Assembly (NCBI GenBank): GCA_964385995.1
Contig: CAYLRF010000035.1
Location: 1 to 17,411 of the forward strand
Direction of reading: 5' to 3'
DNA: 17,411 nucleotides
From: CAYLRF01 sp964385995
Lineage (GTDB): Bacteria > Bacillota > Clostridia > Lachnospirales > Lachnospiraceae
A program made the translations under genes and the position numbers. Shown here in pieces: positions 8,175 to 15,821 of the stretch; position 1 is the stretch's first letter; every line of letters starts with the position of its first letter. The notes beneath the pieces are model-generated. The model had not been told where the DNA came from. It did no database searches and worked only from the letters and a program-made list of their open reading frames with translations.

Positions 8175-8227
8175 GGGCTCATCCTCCTTCACATCCCTTA
8201 ATTTTTTCCGAATCGTATATTCTGTCC

Positions 8228-8249
8228 GAGGCGCATATACTACCGCCTC
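8228..8249. repeat. Inverted repeat in the ftsZ leader
   Basis: GAGGCG (8228-8233) and CGCCTC (8244-8249) are perfect inverted copies around ten bases. They lie in the predicted ftsZ 5' leader, about 50 bases before the TTG start. The repeat could form a small hairpin in the mRNA or be a protein site. Confidence 0.4.
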
Positions 8250-8260
8250 ACACATTCATT

Positions 8261-8289
8261 ATAATAAAGAATGAATTGAAAATAATCAA
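8261..8289 (-). promoter_or_regulatory. Predicted promoter for ftsZ
   Basis: On the minus strand TTGATT (8284-8289) and TATTAT (8261-8266) have a 17-base spacer; an overlapping TATAAT (8258-8263) has a 20-base spacer. The site lies just past the ftsQ stop in an AT-rich patch that contrasts with its surroundings. A dedicated ftsZ promoter fits the need for more FtsZ than other dcw products. Confidence 0.5.
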
Positions 8290-8298
8290 TAGATTTTT

Positions 8299-9075
8299 TC
8301 ACTCTCCGGCGCCGCTTTCGATAAAGCTTATGCTCTCTGTTGTCTGACTGTAATGCGCAAGCTCCAGTATCCCCTTTTTCCCCTCGATCTCGGGAAGGAC
8401 CGCCATCGCCTGCGCCAGTTTTTCCTCAAATCCGCTTTTCCCCAGTCTTACGCAGACCCCGCCGAAATAGACATTTAAGCTTCCGTCCTCATATAAGACG
8501 CTGTCGGCTTTCCTCTCGATTTTCGTAAGCGCCTCTGATATATCGACGGCGCAGGTCAGGGCATTCTTTTCTTTTACCTTTACCTTCGAGAAAACCGCGG
8601 GTTCTTTAAGCGTAAACCCCCCGACGGCGGTCACGTCTTTCGGGGGCTTTCCAGTCACGCTCATGATCGTACCGTCACCCGCAATCAGATAATATTTCTC
8701 ATCCGCGAAAAAGGCCGCCGTCACTTTCTTTTCCTTCACCTTTAATTTTAACGCCCACGGTTTTTCAAACGTCACGCTCACCGATTCGGCGTACGCGGGA
8801 GGCTTTACGGGTGAAATCTTGGCCTTAAGCACCGCGTAGAGCGAATTCGCGCTTAAAGGGTCTTTTGTGACAAGGCTAATTATCTCTTCCTCGTTTCCGT
8901 AATGTATGCCGGTAACTTTTATTCGCTGCACATAGGTTAAAAGAAAAACCGCGAGAAGGATATTCGCCACCGTAAGTATAAATAAAGTCACGGAGTACAG
9001 ATAATATCCGAAGCGTTTTTTCTTCTTCCTTCTCGGCGCGCCGCTTCTTTCCCCGTTACCGTCGGTATTTTGCAT
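8299..9075 (-). CDS. ftsQ: Cell division protein FtsQ/DivIB
   Basis: FtsQ (DivIB) is a bitopic divisome protein that links FtsL and FtsB/DivIC to the septal synthase. This 258-residue protein has a short basic cytoplasmic tail (RRKKKKRFGYY, about 15-25), one membrane segment at about 26-48, and an extracytoplasmic POTRA domain beginning YVQRIKVTGIHYGNEEEI at about 48-65. A beta domain follows, with conserved hydrophobic spacing but weak sequence conservation, as usual for the family. The ATG at 9075 is preceded by AAGGA at about 11 bases, a rather long gap. It lies between murD and ftsZ, the expected dcw position. Identification rests on topology, the POTRA start and context. Confidence 0.9.
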   Translation of the reverse strand: MQNTDGNGERSGAPRRKKKKRFGYYLYSVTLFILTVANILLAVFLLTYVQRIKVTGIHYGNEEEIISLVTKDPLSANSLYAVLKAKISPVKPPAYAESVSVTFEKPWALKLKVKEKKVTAAFFADEKYYLIAGDGTIMSVTGKPPKDVTAVGGFTLKEPAVFSKVKVKEKNALTCAVDISEALTKIERKADSVLYEDGSLNVYFGGVCVRLGKSGFEEKLAQAMAVLPEIEGKKGILELAHYSQTTESISFIESGAGE

Positions 9076-9132
9076 TATCTTACCGTTCCTTAAATAAAGA
9101 TGGCCGTCCGCGCGTTTTAAAAGCCTGGAGCG

Positions 9133-10491
9133 TTACATCTCAGTTACGTATTTTTTAAAAAGATCGCCCCGCTCTTCGTAATTTCGAAACATATCCCAGC
9201 TCGCGCACGCGGGAGAAAAAAGCACTGCAAAACCGGGTTTTGCCACACGCGCCGCCTCGCGAACAGCCTCGTCAAGCGTATTTAAGACCGTGACGTGACT
9301 GTATCCCATCCTCCCCGCGGTATCGGCTATAAGCTCCTTTGTCTGTCCGAAAAGGACGACATGTCTTACCTTATCACCGAAAGAGGATATTAAGCCGTCA
9401 AACTTTACCTTCTTATCAAAGCCTCCCGCTATGAGCACGGTCGGGCGTGTCATCGCTTCCACCGCTTTCACGGAAGCGTCGGGATTCGTGCCTTTGGAGT
9501 CATTGTAGTAGGTAACCCCGTTTTTCTCGCATACGTATTCGATTCTGTGGGCCACACCCTTAAAAGCAACAACCGTTTTTCTTATGATGTCAAAAGGCAC
9601 TCCGTACGCAGCCGCCATAAGCGCCGCCGCCATCACATTTTCATAATTATGCGTTCCGGGAAGCTGAAGATCGGATATGCGGCATAATATCTTCGGCCCT
9701 CCCATATCGACCGTTATCGCGCCGTCCTTAATATACGCCCCGCCTTTAAGCTCGCGCCTGCTGCTGAAATAAAGCGGCTTCGCCTTAATCCGCTCTCCTA
9801 TTAGGCGCGTTACCTCGTCCTCGAAATTCAGCACGCAAAAATCACGTTCTGTCTGGTTTCGCGCTATTTTCTCCTTCGCCGCGATATAATTTTCCATCGT
9901 ATGATGGCGGTTCAGATGATCGGCCGATATGTTTAATATCGCGCTCACACGCGGATGAAAATAAACGGCAGTCTCCATCTGAAAGCTGCTTATCTCGGCT
10001 ACGGTCACGCTCTTATCCGTCATGGCCGGCACGGCTTCCGAGTAGGATTTTCCGATATTTCCCACCACGAAGGTGTCGTCTTTTTTATACGCCCTCATGA
10101 TCTCGCCTAAAAGCGTCGTGGTGGTGGTCTTGCCGTTGGTCCCCGTCACGGCAAGAAGATCCCCGCGTCCGTAGCGATAGGCGAGCTCCACCTCTCCTAT
10201 CACATCTATCCCCTCATCTCTCATTTCGGCGACAAGAGGATTATCCGTCGGCACGCCGGGACTTAGCACGGCGAGACTCACATCGCTTAAAAGATCCGCG
10301 GGCGGCTTACCCGCGATGACATCCACGTTTTGCGCGCCTCCGATTTTTTCTTTTTGCGCGTGAATGTCCGTATTCTCATTTTCATCATAGAGGGTTACCC
10401 GCCAGCCGTTTTTCGCGAGCAGACGGCAGGCTCCGATACCGCTTATGCCGCAGCCGTATACGATAGCCTTTTTCACTTTTTCGTTATTCAT
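9133..10491 (-). CDS. murD: UDP-N-acetylmuramoylalanine--D-glutamate ligase MurD
   Basis: MurD adds D-glutamate to UDP-MurNAc-L-Ala in the cytosol, using ATP. With the chosen start the protein is 452 residues, normal for the family. The N-terminal UDP-binding fold begins AIVYGCGISGIGACRLLA, and the ATP P-loop GTNGKTT lies at about 117-123. NISADHLNRHHTMENY, YNDSKGTNPDA and SPACASWDMFRNYEERG are the central and C-terminal Mur ligase motifs. The ATG at 10491 follows AGGAAAGC; the longer frame from a TTG at 10545 would add 18 residues of low quality reaching into a hairpin region. Unusually, 228 bases of repeat-rich sequence separate it from mraY, while ftsQ follows after 57 bases. In many relatives ftsW and murG sit between murD and ftsQ; here they are absent. 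Confidence 0.96.
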   Translation of the reverse strand: MNNEKVKKAIVYGCGISGIGACRLLAKNGWRVTLYDENENTDIHAQKEKIGGAQNVDVIAGKPPADLLSDVSLAVLSPGVPTDNPLVAEMRDEGIDVIGEVELAYRYGRGDLLAVTGTNGKTTTTTLLGEIMRAYKKDDTFVVGNIGKSYSEAVPAMTDKSVTVAEISSFQMETAVYFHPRVSAILNISADHLNRHHTMENYIAAKEKIARNQTERDFCVLNFEDEVTRLIGERIKAKPLYFSSRRELKGGAYIKDGAITVDMGGPKILCRISDLQLPGTHNYENVMAAALMAAAYGVPFDIIRKTVVAFKGVAHRIEYVCEKNGVTYYNDSKGTNPDASVKAVEAMTRPTVLIAGGFDKKVKFDGLISSFGDKVRHVVLFGQTKELIADTAGRMGYSHVTVLNTLDEAVREAARVAKPGFAVLFSPACASWDMFRNYEERGDLFKKYVTEM

Positions 10492-10514
10492 GCTTTCCTG
10501 TTTTTTTCTTTCCA

Positions 10515-10549
10515 GACGCACTGACGTGCTTTGGTGCGTCGGCAAAGCA
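10515..10549. repeat. Two overlapping, mutually exclusive inverted repeats before murD
   Basis: GACGCAC (10515-10521) pairs with GTGCGTC (10534-10540). TGCTTTG (10527-10533) pairs with CAAAGCA (10543-10549). The second hairpin's loop holds the right arm of the first, so both cannot form at once. They lie 24-58 bases before the murD ATG, in its leader. Confidence 0.45.
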
Positions 10550-10630
10550 GTTTTGGAAGTTTACTTCCAAACTTTCCTAATTTCCCGACGTGCTTTTGCC
10601 CGTCATCTGAGGTGCTTTTACGACGGCGTC
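10523..10630. repeat. Three imperfect copies of a GACGTGCTTT element
   Basis: Copies begin at 10523 (GACGTGCTTTGGTGCGTC), 10587 (GACGTGCTTTTGCCCGTC) and 10609 (GAGGTGCTTTTACGACGG). The shared core is GAnGTGCTTT, followed within a few bases by a GTC or GACG end. Spacing is irregular (64 and 22 bases), so this is not a CRISPR-like array. Confidence 0.4.
10552..10571. repeat. 9-base inverted repeat (hairpin) in the mraY-murD spacer
   Basis: TTTGGAAGT (10552-10560) and ACTTCCAAA (10563-10571) are exact inverted copies separated by two bases, so an RNA hairpin would have about eight pairs and a four-base loop. No T run follows on the minus strand, so it is not a normal terminator. It may be a processing site or a dimeric protein site. 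Confidence 0.5.
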
Positions 10631-10659
10631 CCGTGAAAATCTCGTCGTTTATTTTACGC

Positions 10660-10703
10660 GAGCCTCCGTATCATCCGGCATGAGCCTCCGGTTCATCCGG
10701 CAC
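10660..10703. repeat. 22-base tandem duplication after mraY
   Basis: Units 10660-10681 and 10682-10703 match at 19 of 22 positions; each contains GAGCCTCCG and TCATCCGGCA. They start 17 bases beyond the mraY stop. There is no coding frame through them. Confidence 0.6.
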
Positions 10704-10719
10704 TTCCCCGGCAGATCTT

Positions 10720-11673
10720 TCACAGACCCAAGAGCGATATCAGGCACAAGATCGCGGTTATCACGGAAAATGTCGCCGTCACTCTCGTCTCCGACCAGCC
10801 GCAAAGCTCAAAATGGTGATGAATCGGCGCCATCTTAAATACGCGCTTCCCGCCCGTCTTTTTAAAATACGTCACCTGTATGATGACAGACAGCACCTCG
10901 ATGAGATAGATAAAGCCGACCGTCACCAGATAAAGCGGCATGTCAAGCTCAAAAGCCGTGGCCGCCACAAACCCCCCTAACGCAAGCGCTCCGGTATCCC
11001 CCATGAAAACTTTCGCGGGATACGAATTAAAAAGCAAAAACGCCAGAAGCGCCCCCGTCATGGCCGAGGATACGGGCAGCGCCTCGCCTTTTAATATCAC
11101 GGACGCCGCCGTGAAAAAAAAGGTCACCGGCAATGTCACCGACGACACGAGCCCGTCCAGACCGTCGGTAAAATTCACTCCGTTTACGGTTCCGACCACG
11201 ATAAATATCGTAAGCGGTATGGATATCCAGCCCATATCAAGGCTTTTCCCGCCCGAAAACGGGATGAGCCATGAGGCCTTTCCCCTACTTACATACAGAT
11301 ATACCGCGAAGGCCGCCGCGAAAAGAAGCTGCAGGGACGCCTTTTGCAAAGGAAAAAGTCCCTGCGAGCGCCTTTTTGTGACTTTCAGATAATCGTCCAG
11401 AAACCCGATAAGGGCGAACGCGACCGTCATGATCAGGATAACGGCCGTCTCAGTGTTCCCTTTTAAATAAAAAAGCCCCGTTATGACGACTGCCCCCACT
11501 ATGGCAAGTCCACCCATCGTCGGGGTTCCTTCTTTTTTAAGATGAGCCTTTACTCCTTCCTCCCGCTCCGGCTGCCCGGTCCTGTGACGCCTTAAGACGG
11601 GTATAAGTACCGGGCAGAGCGCGGCGCATATGCCAAAGGCCGCGAGAGCCGGGATTATAAGAGAACTTGTCAT
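10720..11673 (-). CDS. mraY: Phospho-N-acetylmuramoyl-pentapeptide transferase MraY
   Basis: MraY moves phospho-MurNAc-pentapeptide from UDP onto undecaprenyl phosphate, forming lipid I at the inner face of the membrane. The 317-residue protein has about ten hydrophobic segments. Conserved parts are HLKKEGTPTMGG (44-55), the DDYLK pair of aspartates (93-94), NGVNFTDGLDGL (164-175), MGDTGALALGG (224-234, Asp226) and APIHHHFE (282-289) with the His triad. All catalytic positions are present. The ATG at 11673 has only a weak nearby ribosome binding site; a GGAG lies 14 bases upstream. It is preceded by a 120-base gap after the class B PBP gene, in which I see no element. Confidence 0.97.
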   Translation of the reverse strand: MTSSLIIPALAAFGICAALCPVLIPVLRRHRTGQPEREEGVKAHLKKEGTPTMGGLAIVGAVVITGLFYLKGNTETAVILIMTVAFALIGFLDDYLKVTKRRSQGLFPLQKASLQLLFAAAFAVYLYVSRGKASWLIPFSGGKSLDMGWISIPLTIFIVVGTVNGVNFTDGLDGLVSSVTLPVTFFFTAASVILKGEALPVSSAMTGALLAFLLFNSYPAKVFMGDTGALALGGFVAATAFELDMPLYLVTVGFIYLIEVLSVIIQVTYFKKTGGKRVFKMAPIHHHFELCGWSETRVTATFSVITAILCLISLLGL

Positions 11674-11793
11674 ACTCTTTTTTAAGACTCCTTTAATGAT
11701 GTCGGGGTATAGACGAAGCCGGTCTTTGTTCCCGGACCTCAGGCGCGATAAATCTCACCGCGCGGGACGTTTATCTTAAAGCCGCGCCTCATC

Positions 11794-13650
11794 TTATGGC
11801 TGCGGCGCGCTCTCATCCCTCGGTATATCCATATAGGAAAATACCTCCGCCATAATCTCCCTTGAAAGATCCGTGACAAGGGCGCTGTTATCCTGACTTA
11901 CGGTGTTCGGCTCGTCTATCACCACATAGATAAGTACCCGCGGCTTATCTGCGGGCGCGAATCCCATGTAAGAAATCAGGTAATTTCCCTGTCCTCTCGG
12001 CTGTTTTTCCGCCGTGCCCGTCTTCGCTCCGATCGAATAACCCGGAACCTGGGCGTTCTTACCCGTGCCCGTTATCATGACCTGCTTCATGTATTCGCGA
12101 AGCTGCTCGCTCGTGCCTTCGGAGACGGTCTTCTTAAGCAAAAGCGGCTCGACGTTTTTTATTACGTTGCCGTCCTCGTCCGTCACCTGCTTTATGACAT
12201 GCGGCTTATAATATTTCCCGCCGTTTATGAGCGAAGAATAAGCGGCGATCATTTGAGTCATGGTCACGTTAAAATTCTGTCCGAAAGAGTTCGTGGCAAG
12301 GCTCGCATCGTCCATGTCCCCGGGATCGTATATGAGCCCCGACTCCTCCCCCGGCAGGTCTATGCCCGTCTTTTCGCCGAAGCCGAATATGCTTTGATAT
12401 TTGCAAAATTCGTCCACCCCGGTCTGGGCTATCATCTTCATCATCGACACGTTGCACGAGTTGGCCACGGCGTCGCTTATGGTCTGATTCCCGTGACCGT
12501 CCCGCTTGTGACAGGAGATGCTCCATCCCCCCACATTAAGGGAGCCGGAACAGTTATAGACTTCATTTCCCTTGACCTTGCCGCTTTCAAGTCCCGCCGC
12601 CACAGTGAAAGGCTTCGCCGTGGAGCCCGGCTCGTAGATTTCGCTCACGCAAAAATTCCGCCAGATATCATTTAGGGCGGCAAGTTTCGCGTCATCGTCC
12701 ATGCCGTCTATCTCTTCCTGTGTGTAATATCCGCTAAGATCCCTCGGCTTATTCGGATCGTAATTCGGATACGAGGCCTCCGCCAGAATCTCCCCGTTAT
12801 TCGGATCGGCGATTATAACGGCGGTATTTTTGCTCCCCGCGCCTTCCCTCGCCTCATTTTTATGCGCCTCGTTAAAGGCGAGGATGTGTTTTTCCACTAT
12901 GCTCTGCAGGGATATGTCTATGGTCGATACGACATTTTTCCCGTTTACGGCCTCGTGAATGACCTTCTCCGCAGACCCCTGGGCGGTCTGATATCTGTAC
13001 TCTCTTCCGTCGGTGCCGTTTAAAATGTCGTTATAGGTAAATTCGATGCCGGCGTTTCCGAGATTTCCGGACACCGTATATCCCAAAACATCCGACGCCA
13101 GCGTCGCGTATGGATAAGTCCTAAGGTAATCCCTCTCCAGCCAGACACCCGTCAGATTCGGGTATTTTTTCTCAAATGCCTGCGCTTCTTTATAAGTCAC
13201 GTATTTTTTTAATATGCTGTGGCGGCTGTCGGGCTTTTCTTTTATGACGTCGTCGACCGCCGCCTCCTTAATGCCGAACGCCTTAAGGAGCGCCTCCTTG
13301 GCCTTCGCGATGTTTTCCCGTTCGATCTTCCCGTCTTCGGGCTCGAGCAGGACTTTCGGATCCAGTATGACATTGTAAACCCGCTCGCTTGTCGCGATGA
13401 CGGTGCCGTTTCGATCCGATATGTCCCCTCTTTTATAAGGTATCACCCTTTCGGCGCGCTGCTGCTGATCCAGCACTATCCTGCCGTATTTCTCGCCGTC
13501 TTTGGCGTCTATGGTGATAATCCTCACAATCATGACGGCAAACACCGCTACGGCGAAAATGAAGGACATTACCAGCTTTTTCTTCATTTTGTCCGGAAAA
13601 CGGCGTTTCAGATATGCATAAGAACCCGCGGAGCGTTTTATCTTTGACAT
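11794..13650 (-). CDS. ftsI: Class B penicillin-binding protein (FtsI/PBP2B type)
   Basis: A septal peptidoglycan transpeptidase that crosslinks new wall together with a SEDS glycosyltransferase. The 618-residue protein has a short cytoplasmic tail, a membrane anchor at about 26-46, a PBP dimer domain (about 65-235) and a transpeptidase domain (about 270-605). The active-site serine is S343 in EPGSTAKPF; the SxN motif is SCN at 398-400 and KTGT at 543-546. There is no C-terminal PASTA domain, unlike SpoVD and many Firmicute PBP2B proteins, so it may be the vegetative FtsI-like enzyme, but SpoVD cannot be ruled out by position alone. The ATG at 13650 has AGGAAGG 13 bases upstream, a long gap. 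The ftsL-like gene precedes it by 32 bases. Confidence 0.93.
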   Translation of the reverse strand: MSKIKRSAGSYAYLKRRFPDKMKKKLVMSFIFAVAVFAVMIVRIITIDAKDGEKYGRIVLDQQQRAERVIPYKRGDISDRNGTVIATSERVYNVILDPKVLLEPEDGKIERENIAKAKEALLKAFGIKEAAVDDVIKEKPDSRHSILKKYVTYKEAQAFEKKYPNLTGVWLERDYLRTYPYATLASDVLGYTVSGNLGNAGIEFTYNDILNGTDGREYRYQTAQGSAEKVIHEAVNGKNVVSTIDISLQSIVEKHILAFNEAHKNEAREGAGSKNTAVIIADPNNGEILAEASYPNYDPNKPRDLSGYYTQEEIDGMDDDAKLAALNDIWRNFCVSEIYEPGSTAKPFTVAAGLESGKVKGNEVYNCSGSLNVGGWSISCHKRDGHGNQTISDAVANSCNVSMMKMIAQTGVDEFCKYQSIFGFGEKTGIDLPGEESGLIYDPGDMDDASLATNSFGQNFNVTMTQMIAAYSSLINGGKYYKPHVIKQVTDEDGNVIKNVEPLLLKKTVSEGTSEQLREYMKQVMITGTGKNAQVPGYSIGAKTGTAEKQPRGQGNYLISYMGFAPADKPRVLIYVVIDEPNTVSQDNSALVTDLSREIMAEVFSYMDIPRDESAPQP

Positions 13651-13682
13651 TGAAACAATGAAACCTTCCTAACGGACCTTTA

Positions 13683-14147
13683 TTATCTTTCGCTCACGTC
13701 CGCGGCCGCGCTTTCCGGTATATCCGCGAATTTCGTGAATTTACTTACGAGCGGATCGCGGTAATGAATCACCTGACCGGGCCTCGCGTATTGCATTCCG
13801 AGATCGTTCACGGCCTTTTCGCGGATCTCCTCCAGGTTCATCGAGCTTACGATGGATTTGTAGCGCGAATTATTCTCCTCTGTCATCTCCTCCAGTTCCG
13901 TCTGCATACGTGAGATGTTTCTGACGCGCTCATCGACCTTTGCCTGCAGCGAAAGATAGCACACGCAGCTTATAACCGCCACCGCGGCGGCCGCGGCCAG
14001 AAAGGCGACATAGCTTTTTCCTATGAGTACTGCGTTGGCACGGTTTTTGTGTAAACGGCGATTTACCCGTCTTACTTTGCGCTCACGCTCGGGGGCCGCA
14101 GGCTCGACTTCTTTTCGTACGACATTTCCGTCTATGTATGACGCCAT
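13683..14147 (-). CDS. ftsL: FtsL-like septum formation protein
   Basis: A 154-residue bitopic protein. The cytoplasmic part is strongly basic (about 20-45), one membrane segment spans about 45-67, and an extracytoplasmic coiled coil rich in Glu, Gln and Arg spans about 68-100. It ends with the FtsL/DivIC-like pattern LEEIREKAVNDLGMQYARPGQVI-type residues (105-127, conserved A...LGM..P). FtsL binds FtsB/DivIC and FtsQ and activates the septal synthase. FtsL is poorly conserved; position between rsmH and the class B PBP is the strongest argument. The ATG at 14147 follows a GAGGTG site closely. Confidence 0.85.
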   Translation of the reverse strand: MASYIDGNVVRKEVEPAAPERERKVRRVNRRLHKNRANAVLIGKSYVAFLAAAAAVAVISCVCYLSLQAKVDERVRNISRMQTELEEMTEENNSRYKSIVSSMNLEEIREKAVNDLGMQYARPGQVIHYRDPLVSKFTKFADIPESAAADVSER

Positions 14148-14231
14148 ATCACCTCACCCCCTCGTGACTTTCCTATAACCTCATCCCCGCCTGCCGCCTT
14201 AAAACTTCGTTCTCTTTAAAGCGGGTAATCC

Positions 14232-15173
14232 TTAAAGCTTACGCCTCTCAAATACACGAAGCTTCGCGCCCGCGGCCCTGGGATTTGCCGCCGTCTCTTC
14301 AGGCGACGGCAGAACGGGCTTCGCGGTCAATACCCTGCCCTTTGACTTTTTCCCGCAAACGCAGACCGGAAATGACGGCGGGCAGGTGCAGGGATTTTCA
14401 TTTCTCCTGAAAATATCTTTCACTATTCTGTCTTCAAGAGAGTGAAATGTGATGACGCAAAGCCTTCCCCCGTCGGAGAGAAGCTCTATCATATCGTCAA
14501 GGCTCTCCGACAAATCGCGTAGCTCACCGTTTACCTCGATGCGTATCGCCTGAAACGTCTTCTTCGCGGGATGGCCCGCAAGTCTCCTGTACTTGGCGGG
14601 AACGGCTTTTAACACGATATCGGAAAGCTCGCCCGTGGTATTAATCGGCGCCTTTTCGCGCCTTAAGCAGATCATCCTCGCGATATTCGCCGCGTATCTT
14701 TCCTCTCCGTACTCGTATATCACCCGGATAAGCTCTTTTTCCCCGTAGCCGTTTACGACGTCTCTCGCAGTAAACGGGGCGCGCCTGTCCATCCTCATGT
14801 CAAGCGGCGCGTCATAACGGTACGAAAAGCCTCTCTCGGGCTCGTCAAACTGATAAGACGACACTCCCAGATCCAGCAGGATACCGTCCGCCTCATCAAT
14901 CCCGATTTCGTGAAGCAGCGGCTTCATATCGCGATAACTGCCTCGGATTATCGTGACTCTCTCCATGAAGCCGCCTAAGCGGGCGCCCGCGGCTTTTATT
15001 GCCGCGTCGTCCTTATCTATGCCTGCAAACCTCCCCTTACCTTTAAGGCGTCTTACCACCTCAAAGGCATGTCCGCCTCCGCCCAGCGTGCCGTCGACAT
15101 ATGTGCCTTCCGGCCTCACGCGAAGGCTCTCTACCGCCTCATAAAGCAGCACCGGTTTGTGCGAAAATTCCAT
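14232..15173 (-). CDS. rsmH: 16S rRNA (cytosine(1402)-N(4))-methyltransferase RsmH
   Basis: RsmH (MraW) methylates N4 of C1402 in the ribosomal decoding centre, using S-adenosylmethionine. The 313-residue protein matches the family length. The SAM-binding GTLGGGGHA lies at 28-36, DLGVSSYQFD at 101-110, RGFSYRYDAPLDMRMD at 114-129 and VITFHSLEDRIVK at 240-252. A cysteine cluster (CTCPPSFPVCVC, 262-273), typical of Firmicute members, is present. The ATG at 15173 has GGAGG five to six bases upstream. It follows mraZ by 27 bases in the standard dcw order. Confidence 0.97.
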   Translation of the reverse strand: MEFSHKPVLLYEAVESLRVRPEGTYVDGTLGGGGHAFEVVRRLKGKGRFAGIDKDDAAIKAAGARLGGFMERVTIIRGSYRDMKPLLHEIGIDEADGILLDLGVSSYQFDEPERGFSYRYDAPLDMRMDRRAPFTARDVVNGYGEKELIRVIYEYGEERYAANIARMICLRREKAPINTTGELSDIVLKAVPAKYRRLAGHPAKKTFQAIRIEVNGELRDLSESLDDMIELLSDGGRLCVITFHSLEDRIVKDIFRRNENPCTCPPSFPVCVCGKKSKGRVLTAKPVLPSPEETAANPRAAGAKLRVFERRKL

Positions 15174-15200
15174 AACGCCCTCCGAAAACAGCGCCGCAGC

Positions 15201-15644
15201 CTATAACCTAAGGCCCAGCTCTTCCATCTGTTCGGCAACGGCGTCCATATCCTTCTCGACCTCGGCGTTACGCTCCTGCCATCTTTCCCGGCTCCATATC
15301 TCGATGCGATCCAGCACCCCTACCAGGATCACATCCTTATCCAGACCGGCGAAAGATCTTAAGGCGGGAGAAATCAAAACACGGCCCTGTTTATCCAGTC
15401 CGCCGTCCACGGCGCTTCCCAGAAAGAAACGTGACAGTGTCCTGGCGTTCTTATTGGTGAGGGGAAGCCCTTTTAACTTCTCCTCGAACGCGGCCCATTC
15501 CCTGCCGGGATATATGAAAAGACAGCCGTCAAGTCCCTTCGTTATCACGAAATCCTCCGCCTGGAGCACTTTGCGAAACTTATAGGGAATGATAAGACGG
15601 CCCTTATCATCTATGTTGTGGCTGTACTCACCCGCGAACAACAA
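15201..15644 (-). CDS. mraZ: Transcriptional regulator MraZ
   Basis: MraZ is a DNA-binding protein that represses the dcw operon by binding TGGGN repeats near its own promoter. The 147-residue protein carries two SpoVT-AbrB-like halves: GEYSHNIDDKGRLIIPYKFR near the N terminus (5-24) and LDKQGRVLISPALR at about 83-96, each with the DxxGRxxxP type core. The start is a TTG at 15644, with AGGAG six bases upstream; the resulting MLFAGEYSHNIDDKGR matches known MraZ starts. The gene is first in the leftward cluster. Two TGGGGA boxes in its leader strongly suggest autoregulation. Confidence 0.95.
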   Translation of the reverse strand: MLFAGEYSHNIDDKGRLIIPYKFRKVLQAEDFVITKGLDGCLFIYPGREWAAFEEKLKGLPLTNKNARTLSRFFLGSAVDGGLDKQGRVLISPALRSFAGLDKDVILVGVLDRIEIWSRERWQERNAEVEKDMDAVAEQMEELGLRL

Positions 15645-15715
15645 GGCTTACTCCTAATCGGGAAACAGAGCTTTTCGCGTCTGCTCACCATAATCCCCCT
15701 AAAAATGGTATCTCA

Positions 15716-15731
15716 TCCCCATTTATCCCCA
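15716..15731 (-). promoter_or_regulatory. Predicted MraZ operator: two TGGGGA boxes
   Basis: On the minus strand TGGGGA occurs at 15726-15731 and again at 15716-15721, exactly ten bases apart, as expected of MraZ boxes (TGGGN repeated with five-base gaps). They lie about 8-24 bases after the predicted transcription start, so bound MraZ would block RNA polymerase. A looser GGGGGA lies further downstream at 15694-15699, out of phase. Confidence 0.75.
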
Positions 15732-15745
15732 CCTGACACGCGGTT

Positions 15746-15774
15746 ATTGTAAAACAGCTTTTTCTTTATTTCAA
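15746..15774 (-). promoter_or_regulatory. Predicted promoter of the dcw cluster (mraZ promoter)
   Basis: On the minus strand TTGAAA (15769-15774) and TACAAT (15746-15751) are separated by exactly 17 bases, in an AT-rich stretch. The predicted start near 15739 lies about 95 bases before the mraZ TTG and just before the MraZ boxes. Confidence 0.75.
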
Positions 15775-15821
15775 CATTTTTTTGTAAAACCGGGGATTTT
15801 TTTTCGAAGAATTTTTCGCGG

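Larger units (their letters stand above)
10492..10719. other. Repeat-rich spacer between mraY and murD
   Basis: This 228-base gap has no gene. It contains three copies of a GACGTGCTTT-like element, a long hairpin, two overlapping inverted repeats that cannot form together, and a 22-base tandem duplication, all listed separately. Such a spacer is unusual inside a dcw cluster, where neighbouring genes normally lie close together. Confidence 0.6.

Noticed and set aside
8175..8255. FtsZ starting 27 residues earlier.
   Set aside because: The extension lacks a ribosome binding site and overlaps the predicted promoter and leader hairpin, while AAGGAGG stands eight bases before the TTG at 8174 that yields the family N terminus.
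10492..10545. MurD starting at the TTG at 10545.
   Set aside because: The extra 18 residues are not MurD-like, and the internal ATG at 10491 has a good AGGAAA site.
10552..10571. The 9-base inverted repeat as a terminator after mraY.
   Set aside because: No T run follows on the minus strand, and it would cut murD, ftsQ and ftsZ off without a visible promoter for murD.
12269..12526. Minus-strand frame inside the class B PBP gene as a separate gene.
   Set aside because: It lies in another frame of the transpeptidase domain and has a composition typical of an out-of-frame shadow.
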